A stretch of 49,700 bases of DNA from CAYYJM01 sp964471755 (lineage in GTDB: Bacteria; Planctomycetota; Planctomycetia; Gemmatales; Gemmataceae). Positions within the stretch are counted from its first letter, which is position 1; each line of letters opens with the position of its first letter. The stretch is from assembly GCA_964471755.1 (NCBI GenBank), contig CAYYJM010000009.1:1-49700 (forward strand), read 5' to 3'. The translations under genes and the position numbers were made by a program. Positions 15,645 through 23,705 of this stretch are shown here, in pieces. The notes below the pieces were generated by a model. It searched no databases and was not told the origin of the DNA. It saw only the letters and a list, made by a program, of their open reading frames with translations.

Positions 15645-16977
15645 GTTCGCCCTGACCGTCGTCCGCCGTCTGCGCGATGCCGGCCATGAGGCCCTCTGGG
15701 CGGGCGGCTGCGTCCGCGACGAACTGCTCGGCCTGGTGCCCACCGATTACGACGTGGCCACCAGCGCCCCGCCGGAGGAGGTGCGTCGGCTCTTTCCGCG
15801 CTCGACGCCAGTCGGCCAGAGTTTCGGCGTCATCGAGGTTCTTGGCCGAAGGCCCACTCCGGCCGAGCCGCCACCGAAGATCCAGGTCGCCACATTCCGC
15901 ATCGACATCTACGCCGACGACAACACCGACGATGGCCGACATCCGACGAGCGTGCGCTACTGCAGCGCCGAGGAGGACGCTCGCCGACGTGATTTCACGA
16001 TCAATGGCATGTTCTTCGATCCGCTCGACCAGCGGCTGATCGATTACGTCGGCGGTCAGGAGGATCTGCGGGCGAAGATCCTCCGTGCCATCGGCGCTCC
16101 GCAAGAGCGCTTCACCGAGGACAAGCTGCGTCTGCTTCGTGCCGTCCGATTCGCGTCTCGCTTCGAGCTGACCATCGAGCCGACGACGGCCGAGGCCGTG
16201 GCCGAGATGGCTCCGCAGGTCACCGTTTGCAGCGCCGAGCGGATTACCGACGAGCTGCGCAAGATGCTCGTCCATCGTCACCGGGCGCGGGCGATGGCTC
16301 TGTTCATGGACCTGAACCTGGCCGAGGCCGTGCTGCCGGAACTGCTGCCGATGCGTGGTCTGCCCTATGGCCTGCCACGACCGGATGCGGCCCTGCCGCC
16401 ACCGGGCCAACCGGGTGCGGCGAGCGAGGATCTGTGGACGCACGTTTTGGCGGTGCTGGACCGGGTGCCGGACCAACCGTCGGTGCCGCTGNNNNNNNNN
16501 NGAACGCCGGAACGGTACACGTTCCACGGTCATGAACACGTCGGTCGGCGGATGGTCGCCGACCTCGCCCGGGATCGTCTGCGCCTGTCGAACGACGAGA
16601 GCGCCCGGCTCGCATGGCTGATCGAGAACCATCAGATCCTGTGCGACATTCGTCGAATGAAGACGAGCAAGGTCAAGATGCTGCTCGGTCATGCGGGTAT
16701 CGACGAACTGTTGTGCCTGCACCGGGCCGACGCACTGGCCGCTGGTCGATCGGTGGACCATGTCGAGTACGCCGAGCAGTTGCTGCGAGAGTGGTCCGAG
16801 AGCGACCTGCACCCGAAACTGCTGCTCAATGGTCACGATCTACAACGACAGGGGCTCCCACCCGGGCCGCTGTACAAGAAGCTGCTCGAAGCCTTGCTGG
16901 AGGCCCAGCTCGAAGGGAGCGTGCGGACGGTCGAGCAGGCGTGGGCCCTGATCGAGCGGGTGAAGGCGGAGGCGTGA
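15616..16977 (+). CDS. poly(A) polymerase / CCA tRNA nucleotidyltransferase, interrupted by an assembly gap
   Basis: A class II nucleotidyltransferase of about 450 residues. ATG at 15616, behind GGAGACGG, is preferred to one at 15574. It has the N-terminal WAGGCVRDELLGLVPTDYDVATSA, with the Gly-Gly and Asp-x-Asp catalytic core, RRRDFTINGMFFDP, and EDKLRLLRAVRFASRF. The gap (16492-16501) falls just where the HD-domain motif ALLHDVGKP is normally found, before TPERYTFHGHEHVG, so the missing stretch is probably about 50 bases rather than 10. The protein adds CCA or A tails to RNA 3' ends; which of the two cannot be told. Confidence 0.88.
   Translation: MKTPQGTEREFALTVVRRLRDAGHEALWAGGCVRDELLGLVPTDYDVATSAPPEEVRRLFPRSTPVGQSFGVIEVLGRRPTPAEPPPKIQVATFRIDIYADDNTDDGRHPTSVRYCSAEEDARRRDFTINGMFFDPLDQRLIDYVGGQEDLRAKILRAIGAPQERFTEDKLRLLRAVRFASRFELTIEPTTAEAVAEMAPQVTVCSAERITDELRKMLVHRHRARAMALFMDLNLAEAVLPELLPMRGLPYGLPRPDAALPPPGQPGAASEDLWTHVLAVLDRVPDQPSVPLXXXXTPERYTFHGHEHVGRRMVADLARDRLRLSNDESARLAWLIENHQILCDIRRMKTSKVKMLLGHAGIDELLCLHRADALAAGRSVDHVEYAEQLLREWSESDLHPKLLLNGHDLQRQGLPPGPLYKKLLEALLEAQLEGSVRTVEQAWALIERVKAEA
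16492..16501. other. assembly gap (10 N) inside the nucleotidyltransferase gene
   Basis: Ten Ns replace the segment expected to contain the HD metal-binding motif. The reading frame happens to be kept. Confidence 0.98.
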
Positions 16978-17012
16978 CAGCACCGGAATACAGGGGCATT
17001 CGTCTGCTGACC

Positions 17013-17040
17013 TTGCACCGCGCCACCGATCGGGTAAACT
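17013..17040 (+). promoter_or_regulatory. candidate sigma-70-type promoter for recA
   Basis: TTGCAC (17013-17018), a 16-base spacer and TAAACT (17035-17040), 86 bases before the recA ATG. The match is only partial. No LexA-like inverted site was found nearby. Confidence 0.3.
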
Positions 17041-17125
17041 ACACCCCTGTACACCAGATCGGTGCTACCGAACCAACGACTCCAGGGCGGCGATCGCCCG
17101 TCCGATCCGGCGAGGGAAGTATCAC

Positions 17126-18241
17126 ATGGCCGAACACAGTCAGGATCTGAAGCACGTCTTGACCCAGATCCGCAAGCAGTACGGCGCTGGGGCCATCATG
17201 AACATGGAAGATGGCCATGTCCGTGAGATCGAGGGCATCTCGACCGGGGCCCTCAGTCTCGACATTGCCCTCGGTGGCAAGGGGTTGCCGCGCGGCCGGG
17301 TCGTCGAAATCTACGGCCCTGAGTCCAGCGGCAAGACGACCGTCGCTCTACACGCCATCGCCAACGCCCAGAAGACCGGGGGGGTGGCCGCCTTCATCGA
17401 CGCCGAACATGCCTTCGATCCGACCTGGGCCAAGAAACTCGGCGTCGATCTGGAAGGGCTCCTGGTCAGCCAACCAAACTACGCCGAGGAGGGCCTCAAG
17501 ATCGCCGAGATGCTCGTCAAGTCGAACGCCGTCGATGTCATCGTCGTCGATTCCGTCGCCGCCCTGGTGCCCAAGGCCGAGGTCGAGGGCGAAATCGGCG
17601 ATTCGCACGTCGGCATTCAGGCCCGCTTGATGAGTCAGACGCTCCGCATTCTGACGCCGTTGCTGTCCAAGTCGCGCTGCGTGATGATCTTCATCAACCA
17701 GATCCGCCAGAAGATCGGCGTCATGTTCGGCAATCCGGAGACGACCTCCGGCGGCCTGGCTCTGAAGTTCTACAGCTCCATCCGCCTCGACGTTCGCAAG
17801 GTCGGGCAGGTCAAGGAAGGCGACGTCGTTGTCGGCTCCGAGGTCAAGGTCAAGGTCGTCAAGAACAAGGTCGCTCCGCCCTTCCGCCAGGCGGAGTTCG
17901 AGTTGCTCTACGATCGGGGTATCAGCCGGGAGTCCGACATCCTGACGCTCGGCCAGAAGGCCGGCCTGATCGAGCGGAGCGGTAACTACCTCAACTACGG
18001 CGAGGCGCGTCTGGGTCTGGGCGAGAAGAAGACGAAGGAGTACCTCCGCGAGCATCCCGAGGTGATGGACGAACTCGCCCAGAAGATCCTGGAGAAGCAC
18101 GGCATGCTGAACGCTGGCATGGAGACGACGCCGGAAGGCGACGAGGCCGTCGAGGTGCCCGAACCGGTCGTCGAGAAGGTGGAGAAGCCGAGCCGTCGTG
18201 GTCGCAAGGACCAGACCGCTGCTCCGCCCAGCGAGGAATGA
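17126..18241 (+). CDS. recA: recombinase RecA
   Basis: A 371-residue RecA with AGGGAAG eight bases upstream of the ATG. The Walker A motif is GPESSGKTT (64-72), followed by FIDAEHAFDP, VIVVDSVAALVPKAE (Walker B), the L1 loop with GIQARLMSQ, NQIRQKIGVMFGNPETTSGG (L2) and ALKFYSSIRLDVR. The C-terminal tail after about 330 is acidic and then Lys/Arg-rich, longer than in E. coli. RecA coats single-stranded DNA, performs strand exchange and triggers SOS self-cleavage. RuvCAB at the start of the window acts downstream of it. A hairpin 46 bases after the stop may terminate the transcript. Confidence 0.97.
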   Translation: MAEHSQDLKHVLTQIRKQYGAGAIMNMEDGHVREIEGISTGALSLDIALGGKGLPRGRVVEIYGPESSGKTTVALHAIANAQKTGGVAAFIDAEHAFDPTWAKKLGVDLEGLLVSQPNYAEEGLKIAEMLVKSNAVDVIVVDSVAALVPKAEVEGEIGDSHVGIQARLMSQTLRILTPLLSKSRCVMIFINQIRQKIGVMFGNPETTSGGLALKFYSSIRLDVRKVGQVKEGDVVVGSEVKVKVVKNKVAPPFRQAEFELLYDRGISRESDILTLGQKAGLIERSGNYLNYGEARLGLGEKKTKEYLREHPEVMDELAQKILEKHGMLNAGMETTPEGDEAVEVPEPVVEKVEKPSRRGRKDQTAAPPSEE

Positions 18242-18287
18242 TGCTGGTCTGGAAAACGGGGCTCGCTCTCCGTATCCTACCGCGTCG

Positions 18288-18317
18288 GCCGACCCGGCGC
18301 GGGGCCCGTGGGTCGGC
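18288..18317 (+). terminator. hairpin after recA, possible terminator
   Basis: GCCGACCC (18288-18295) and GGGTCGGC (18310-18317) form an 8-base-pair GC-rich stem with a 14-base loop. No T run follows, so it may instead be a stability hairpin. Confidence 0.3.
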
Positions 18318-18360
18318 AGGAAATCCCCGTTCGGCCCCGGATGACAGGTGAGAACCAGAC

Positions 18361-18986
18361 ATGCCCTTCAGCCTGCCGGTGCTGAATGCGGAAACGGCGA
18401 CCTTCGAGTGCATCTTCGGCCGAGGATGCGAGGGCATCTGCTGCCAGAATGGCCGACCCTGTACCGATGAAGGTGAACGTCAGGTGATCGAGGAGAACCT
18501 GGAGAAGTTCCTGCCCGGGATGCGCCCCGAGGCCGTCGAGGTCGTTCGGCAGGAAGGCATCGCGACCAATCGCGTGAAGATGGGCGGCCGGATGCTGCGT
18601 GTCGTCAAGGGCTGGTGCGTTTTCTTCAACCAGGGCTGCGTTCTGCACAAGGTCGGTATGGAGGAAGGGGACGCCTACAAGTACAAGCCGTACGTCTGTG
18701 CCATCTTCCCGCTGCATCCTCACCCGAACAAGGAGGACGCCCACTACGTCCGGCAGTGGGGCTACGAGGGCGAGGCCTGGGACCTGTTCTGCCTTAATCC
18801 GAAGGCCAGCCAGCGCAAGGCGACCGAGGCNNNNNNNNNNAGATCGCTCTCGTCACCCGCTGGCTGGAGTCCCGTCAGGCTGAGCCGCCAGCCGAGGCCG
18901 AAACTGCCGCGCCCAAAAAGAAGGCCCGGAAAGCGAGCGGAAAAAAAGCTGCGGGCAAGAAGAAGAGCCGAGCTGCTCGCCGGTAG
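18361..18986 (+). CDS. DUF3109-type cysteine-rich protein, interrupted by an assembly gap
   Basis: The N-terminal 156 residues carry a cysteine array (GCEGICCQNGRPC, then GWCVFFNQGCVLHK and KPYVCAIFPLHP, and FCLNP) typical of DUF3109 proteins, a group related to the YkgJ Cys-cluster family and expected to bind metal, perhaps Fe-S or Zn. After the gap (18831-18840) the sensible frame is IALVTRWLESRQ followed by a Lys/Ala-rich tail (AAPKKKARKASGKKAAGKKK) to the TAG at 18984. This differs from the frame entering the gap, so the missing length should be 2 more than a multiple of three. The basic tail resembles nucleic-acid-binding tails. Function is unknown. Confidence 0.8.
18831..18840. other. 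assembly gap (10 N) inside the DUF3109 gene
   Basis: Ten Ns between a split Ala-type codon (GC-) and -AG ATC GCT; the frame is shifted across it. Confidence 0.98.
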
Positions 18987-18996
18987 TTTCAATACG

Positions 18997-19033
18997 CCCG
19001 AGGGAGCGGTGGAGAACGTTCCGCTCCCCCGGG
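18997..19033 (+). terminator. hairpin after the DUF3109 gene
   Basis: CCCGAGGGAGCGG (18997-19009) pairs with CCGCTCCCCCGGG (19021-19033) with one mismatch and an 11-base loop, ten bases after the stop codon. There is no T run, so it may be a terminator or a 3'-end stabiliser. Confidence 0.35.
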
Positions 19034-19193
19034 TGGTGCGCGACCCGAAGGTCATCGCCTGCTCATCGCCTCGACGATCCGAGACGAGTTGGCTCCGGCA
19101 TCCTAGCCGACCTACCCCAGCAGTCAAGCACTTCTCGAAAATTTCACGGTTGTGAACAATCCTTCAGACGGCCGCATTTCCTGAGCGAGAGGG

Positions 19194-19221
19194 TTGACAC
19201 CGGACGTAACCCGGGTAGGAT
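19194..19221 (+). promoter_or_regulatory. sigma-70-type promoter for the STAS gene pair
   Basis: A perfect TTGACA (19194-19199), a 16-base spacer and TAGGAT (19216-19221), 57 bases before the first STAS ATG. This is the best match to the -35/-10 consensus I found in the window. Confidence 0.55.
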
Positions 19222-19278
19222 CAACTAATACGGAATCGGGGACAGCCAGTCGCGGCCGGGCCGCGAAGGATCGACTCC

Positions 19279-19644
19279 ATGACCGCACCGCCTAAAATTC
19301 GTCTTTCTGTCGAACGCCTGATCGATGTGACGGTCGCTCGCTTCGAGGAGAAGGAGATCGTCTACAACGAACTGGCCATCGCCGATCTGAGTCGGCGACT
19401 GATGGCCCTGGTCGAGACGGAGGGCACCCGCAATCTGATCCTCAATTTCGAGGTCGTCGAGGGACTCTGTTCCTACCTGCTCGGAACCCTGTTCCGCTTG
19501 CAGAAGCGACTCGTTCAGGAACTGAAGGGCCGACTCGTGTTTTGCGGCATCAAGAAGCACCTCCGTGAGGTCTTCATGATCACCACCCTTGACCGGTTCG
19601 TCGAGGTTGTCGAGGACGAACAGACCGCCTTGCAACGGTTCTGA
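19279..19644 (+). CDS. STAS domain protein (anti-sigma factor antagonist-like), first of a tandem pair
   Basis: A single STAS domain of 121 residues, exactly the length of the next gene's product. It shows the domain order: VTVARFEEKEIVYNELAI, NLILNFEVVEGLCSYLLGTLFRL, then GRLVFCGIKKHLREVF and the final TALQRF. In partner-switching systems the dephosphorylated STAS protein binds an anti-sigma kinase. Aligning the SpoIIAA motif DSSGLG with the present CSYLLG places Tyr where the phosphorylated serine would be, so standard regulation is doubtful. A strong promoter precedes it; the second STAS gene follows after 47 bases. Confidence 0.88.
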   Translation: MTAPPKIRLSVERLIDVTVARFEEKEIVYNELAIADLSRRLMALVETEGTRNLILNFEVVEGLCSYLLGTLFRLQKRLVQELKGRLVFCGIKKHLREVFMITTLDRFVEVVEDEQTALQRF

Positions 19645-19691
19645 TGACTATCCCGGAATCTGCCCCCAGGTTCTCTCCCAGGAGACACACC

Positions 19692-20057
19692 ATGTACAGT
19701 TCGCCCGCCAAGGTGAGGTTGAAGATCGAGGTCCATGCCGACCTGACTCTCGTCCGCTTCGAGGACAACAAGATCCTCGATGAGTTGGCCATCGTCAGCA
19801 TGGGGCAGCAGTTACTCGACCAGATCGACAAGCAGGGCGTCCGCAAGATGATCCTCAACTTCGAGAAGGTCCACGCCCTGTCCAGCGCGGCCATCGGTAA
19901 GTTGATCCACCTGCACAAGCACCTCGTCGAGGAGTTGCACGGCCAGTTGGTCATGTGTTCCCTGAAGGATTATCTGATCGACGCCTTCAAGTTACTGCAA
20001 CTCGATCGCCGGTTCACCATCGTGGCGAACGAGGAGGCGGCCTTGCAGCTGTTCTGA
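19692..20057 (+). CDS. STAS domain protein (anti-sigma factor antagonist-like), second of a tandem pair
   Basis: A 121-residue STAS domain similar along its whole length to its upstream neighbour. ATG 19692 is supported by AGGAGA a few bases before; an upstream in-frame ATG at 19644 overlaps the first gene and is rejected. The core is LVRFEDNKILDELAI, MILNFEKVHALSSAAIGKLIHLHKHL, and LVMCSLKDYLIDAFKLLQL. The SpoIIAA phosphoserine position aligns with Ala in SSAAIG. No anti-sigma kinase or phosphatase gene is adjacent, so the partner is unknown. The pair looks like a recent tandem duplication. Confidence 0.88.
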   Translation: MYSSPAKVRLKIEVHADLTLVRFEDNKILDELAIVSMGQQLLDQIDKQGVRKMILNFEKVHALSSAAIGKLIHLHKHLVEELHGQLVMCSLKDYLIDAFKLLQLDRRFTIVANEEAALQLF

Positions 20058-20142
20058 GCCTGACGCGGTGGAATCTCCGTGCATCCCGCGGCCGGGTCTG
20101 CTACGATCCGCCCAGGTACCCGTTGTTCGTGAGATTTCCATC

Positions 20143-21555
20143 ATGACTCGCATGCTTTTCGGGGCGCTCGTCGCCCTGTGTGTTCCCTCACTGACCTGGG
20201 CGAACATCACCCTTCATCCGCTCTGCACCGATGGGATGGTCCTGCAACAGAAGACGAAGGCCCATGTCTTCGGCTTTGGCGACCCGGGAGCCACGGCGGT
20301 CGTCTCATTCCGCGGCAAGGAGTACAAATCCACTCCGGCCGATTCCACCGGCGAATGGCTGGCCACGCTCGACAACCTGGAAGCAGGTGGTCCGTTCGAG
20401 ATGACCATCACCGGTTACAGCGCCGACGGCAAACAGAAGACGAACACGCTGGCTCTCAAGTCGGTCTACGTGGGCGAGGTCTGGGTCTGCTCGGGCCAGT
20501 CGAACATGGAATGGCCACTGCGTTTGACGTTCCAGTCGAAGCAGACCATCGAGAAGGCGAAGAACCCAAAGATCCGCCTGTTCACGGTGCCGCGAGCCCC
20601 GGCCGAGACGCCGCAGCACACGGTCAAGGGGCAATGGGTCGAATGCGACCCGACGACCGTTCCCAACTTCTCGGCGGTCGCCTACTTCTTCGGGCGGGAT
20701 CTCCAGGCGGCCCTCAAGGTGCCCGTTGGCCTGATCCATACCTCCTGGGGCGGCACCCCGGCTGAGGCCTGGACCAGCATGGACGTCCTCAAGGCCCATC
20801 CCGAGCATCTCAACAAGGCCGGCAACCAGGCCAAGCTCTACAACGGCATGATCGCTCCGCTCATTCCCTTCGCCATCAAGGGAGCCATCTGGTATCAAGG
20901 TGAATCGAACGCTGGCCGACCGGAACTCTACCGCACGCTCTTTCCGCTGATGATCAAGAACTGGCGCGACGACTGGAAGCAGGGCGATTTCCCGTTCCTG
21001 TTCGTCCAGCTCGCGCCGTTCGATCCGAACTATGGTCCGGGCAAGATCGTCGATCACGCCTGGGCCCACCTCCGTGAGGCTCAGTTGTACACCGCACAGA
21101 CGGTGAAGAATACCGGCATGGCCGTTATCACCGACGTCGGCGAGATCAAGGACATCCATCCGCAGAAGAAGGAGCCCGTCGGCGCGCGGCTGGCCCTTGG
21201 CGCTCGGGCCATCGCCTATGGCGAAAAGATCCCGCACAGCGGCCCGGTCTTCGACGGTGGCGAGTTCAAGAACGGCAAGGCCACCCTATCCTTCAAGCAT
21301 ATCGGCTCGGGTCTGGAGGCACGGGGCGGCGAGTTGAAGGGCTTTACCATCGCCGGGGCCGACCACGTCTTCAAGCCGGCGAAGGCCGAGATCCAGGGCG
21401 ACAAGATCGTTGTCTGGAGCGACGAGGTCAAGCAACCGGTCGCGGTTCGCTATGGCTGGGCCGGCTTCGTGGACGTCAACCTCTGGAACAAGGACGGCTT
21501 GCCGGCCACACCATTCCGGACGGACCATCTGCCGCGCGGCACGGCGAAGCCCTGA
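20143..21555 (+). CDS. secreted sialate O-acetylesterase (SASA/SGNH family)
   Basis: A 470-residue exported protein. The ATG at 20143 begins a clean signal peptide (MTRMLFGALVALCVPSLTWA); an in-frame ATG at 20068 is rejected since it would bury it. The SASA/SGNH landmarks are present: VWVCSGQSNMEWP with the nucleophile Ser (near 120), IHTSWGGTPAEAW, IKGAIWYQGESNAGRP and a DIHPQKK near 345 carrying the Asp-His pair. Such enzymes remove acetyl groups from sialic acids or from plant xylans. In planctomycetes they are numerous and linked to polysaccharide breakdown. Beta-rich ends (about 25-110 and 395-450) are likely carbohydrate-contact domains. Confidence 0.92.
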   Translation: MTRMLFGALVALCVPSLTWANITLHPLCTDGMVLQQKTKAHVFGFGDPGATAVVSFRGKEYKSTPADSTGEWLATLDNLEAGGPFEMTITGYSADGKQKTNTLALKSVYVGEVWVCSGQSNMEWPLRLTFQSKQTIEKAKNPKIRLFTVPRAPAETPQHTVKGQWVECDPTTVPNFSAVAYFFGRDLQAALKVPVGLIHTSWGGTPAEAWTSMDVLKAHPEHLNKAGNQAKLYNGMIAPLIPFAIKGAIWYQGESNAGRPELYRTLFPLMIKNWRDDWKQGDFPFLFVQLAPFDPNYGPGKIVDHAWAHLREAQLYTAQTVKNTGMAVITDVGEIKDIHPQKKEPVGARLALGARAIAYGEKIPHSGPVFDGGEFKNGKATLSFKHIGSGLEARGGELKGFTIAGADHVFKPAKAEIQGDKIVVWSDEVKQPVAVRYGWAGFVDVNLWNKDGLPATPFRTDHLPRGTAKP

Positions 21556-21691
21556 ACCGGGCGAAATGGGGATCGTGACCTCGCCGACTTGACAAGGAAC
21601 AGAACGCGACGAATGTTATCGGTGTAGGCGAATTCTTCCACCAGTAGCAATTGTCGTGGCTACTTCTGGCCCCTTCCGGCGAGGTACTTTC

Positions 21692-22231
21692 ATGCGTGTT
21701 GGCTGGCTGCCGGGACGGCGGACAGAGGCCGCAGTCCCGGGTTCTTTGCCGGGTCTCGAATTTGTCTCGCTCGACGAAGGCCGGGTCGATGAGCCGCCCG
21801 ATCTCGTCGTGGTGGATCAGGTCGAGCCCGAGGTTCTCACGGCCTGGATGCAGCAACCGATTGCCCTGGTCATCCGCACGGTCGAGCCGCCGACCGTGCC
21901 GGCCGATAGCGAAGCGCTGATCTTCCATCTGCCGCCGAACAGCTCGGCCGAGGAGCTTCTGCACACGCTCCATCACGCCGATGCCGCGCTGCACCGTCTG
22001 CGTGAACTGCTCTCACGGGTCGCCGAGTTGCAGCGTCGTCTGACCGATCGCATCGTCGTTGAGAAGGCCAAGGGGCTCCTGACGCAGCGGTTCGGCCTGA
22101 CCGAGGACGAGGCTTACCGCCGTATGCGTTTGCAGTCACGCCAGGAACGCCGGCCCATGCGTGAGATCGCCGAGGCCGTGCTGACCAGCCTGGCGGTCCT
22201 TCCCCTGGAACCAGTCCCGCAACCGGGATGA
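21692..22231 (+). CDS. ANTAR-domain RNA-binding antiterminator with a degenerate receiver-like N-terminus
   Basis: A 179-residue protein; ATG 21692 follows GAGGT (21681-21685). The C-terminus (about 110-166) is an ANTAR domain: AELQRRLTDRIVVEKAKGLL, then GLTEDEAYRRMRLQSRQERRPMREIAEAVL, the three-helix fold that binds paired hairpins in mRNA leaders and prevents termination. The N-terminal 90 residues are receiver-like in pattern (PDLVVVDQ) but the acidic pair after the first strand is missing. The TGA overlaps the ATG of the sigma-54 activator gene by four bases, so the two are translated together and probably act in one circuit. Confidence 0.85.
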   Translation: MRVGWLPGRRTEAAVPGSLPGLEFVSLDEGRVDEPPDLVVVDQVEPEVLTAWMQQPIALVIRTVEPPTVPADSEALIFHLPPNSSAEELLHTLHHADAALHRLRELLSRVAELQRRLTDRIVVEKAKGLLTQRFGLTEDEAYRRMRLQSRQERRPMREIAEAVLTSLAVLPLEPVPQPG

Positions 22232-23634
22232 TCCGCCGATTCGAGCCGACAACCGCGCGAGGTCTCATGTCGGGCAGCCGACTTCTTCTCGTTGCTCAGG
22301 ACAGCCGACTGGCTGGCCGGGTCCAGCAGCAACTACAGGCCACGCTCGGGGTCAACGTCCACCCGATCGAGCCGGCCGGTGTTGCTCACCATCTCGGCCC
22401 CCGATCCGATGGCCTGCTCCTTCTCCTGAACACGTCTCCCGCCGACCACGAGCCTGCTCTCCGTCTTGTTCAGGAAATCTACCTCCGTCAGTTCCCACCG
22501 ATTATCATCCTGATCGAGACGGCTGCCGGGGCAAATGAGCCCCTCGCCGATCGATTACACCCGTACCTCACTGACCAACTTCGCTGGCCCGACCAGGTTG
22601 ATGCCCTGATCGCTGCCCTGCGTCGGCGACTGGATCGCGTCCGTCCGTTTCCCGGCACCCGGGAGGACGACATTGGCGAGCACCTCGCCCGGCGATTGCT
22701 TCCGCAGACGCCCTCGCTGCAGTTCCTGGTTGACCGTCTGACCATCGCCGCCGAACACGACGTGACCGTCCTGCTGACCGGCGAGACAGGCACTGGCAAG
22801 ACGCATTTGGACGAGCTTCTGCACGACTGCTCACCGCGTCGCGGCAAGCCGTTCCTGGTCGTCGCCTGCGGAGCGATTCCACCGACGCTGATGGAGAGTA
22901 CGTTTTTCGGTCACGTCCGCGGCGCGTTCACCGGGGCCGACCGCGACAAGGTCGGCAAGTTCGAGGCGGCCGGCGCGGGGACGCTGCTGCTCGACGAGAT
23001 CGACACCCTGCCGCTGGAACAGCAGGCCGGGCTCCTGCGCGTCATCGAAACGGGTGAGTTCGAGCCGGTCGGCAGCAACGAGACACGCCGCTGTCAGGCT
23101 CGTCTGGTCGTCGCCAGTAACTGGGACCTTGATCAGGCCGTCTGTCAGGGACGCTTCCGGCAGGATCTGTTCTACCGGTTGAACGTCCTGTCGTTCCACC
23201 TGCCGCCGCTGCGAGAACGGATCGGCGACATCGCACCGCTGGTACGGTTGATCGCCGCCCGATACAACGCCCGCTTCCACAAGGAACTGTTCGACATTGA
23301 CCTGACGACGCTGGAGATCCTGGAAAGTCATCCCTGGCCGGGCAACATCCGACAGCTGGAGAACGTGGTCCAGCAGTCGGTGCTGATGAGTCGTGGTCCG
23401 ATCCTGTTGCCGGACCACTTGCCGCCCGAGATTCGTCGGGTGCCGACGCCGAGTCTAGTGCCGGTCTCGAACGGCCCCCTGGCCGACAGCCGCGACGCCG
23501 CCGAGCGGGTCCTGATCGAGCGGACCCTGGCCGAGCATCAATACAGCCGGACACGCACCGCCCAGGCTCTCGGCATCAGCCGGGTGACGCTGTACAAGAA
23601 GATGAAGAAGCATCGAATGCTCGGCGACGACTGA
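22228..23634 (+). CDS. sigma-54-dependent transcriptional activator with degenerate receiver domain
   Basis: A 468-residue enhancer-binding protein. The AAA+ core has Walker A GETGTGKT (185-192), the sigma-54-contacting RGAFTGAD (GAFTGA 232-237), LLLDEIDTLPL (Walker B), RQDLFYRLNVLSFHLPPLRER and PWPGNIRQLENVV, then a Fis-type helix-turn-helix (TAQALGISRVTLYKKMKKH). The N-terminal 135 residues look like a receiver but the phosphate-accepting Asp is replaced (LLLLLNTS, Asn68). A second start at 22267, behind GAGGT, is also possible. It shares an ATGA overlap with the ANTAR gene. Its targets are not visible; no -24/-12 element was found near it. Confidence 0.93.
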   Translation: MIRRFEPTTARGLMSGSRLLLVAQDSRLAGRVQQQLQATLGVNVHPIEPAGVAHHLGPRSDGLLLLLNTSPADHEPALRLVQEIYLRQFPPIIILIETAAGANEPLADRLHPYLTDQLRWPDQVDALIAALRRRLDRVRPFPGTREDDIGEHLARRLLPQTPSLQFLVDRLTIAAEHDVTVLLTGETGTGKTHLDELLHDCSPRRGKPFLVVACGAIPPTLMESTFFGHVRGAFTGADRDKVGKFEAAGAGTLLLDEIDTLPLEQQAGLLRVIETGEFEPVGSNETRRCQARLVVASNWDLDQAVCQGRFRQDLFYRLNVLSFHLPPLRERIGDIAPLVRLIAARYNARFHKELFDIDLTTLEILESHPWPGNIRQLENVVQQSVLMSRGPILLPDHLPPEIRRVPTPSLVPVSNGPLADSRDAAERVLIERTLAEHQYSRTRTAQALGISRVTLYKKMKKHRMLGDD

Positions 23635-23705
23635 GTGCCGCGATCTGGGCTCGACGCGTTGGTGCATGGCACGCTCTGCAAGGCCCAGCCCTGGCAGCCC
23701 TTCAC

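Noticed and set aside
17041..17125. A LexA/SOS box upstream of recA
   Set aside because: Neither a CTGT-N8-ACAG nor a GAAC-N4-GTTC type site could be found; a single GTACACC piece is not enough.
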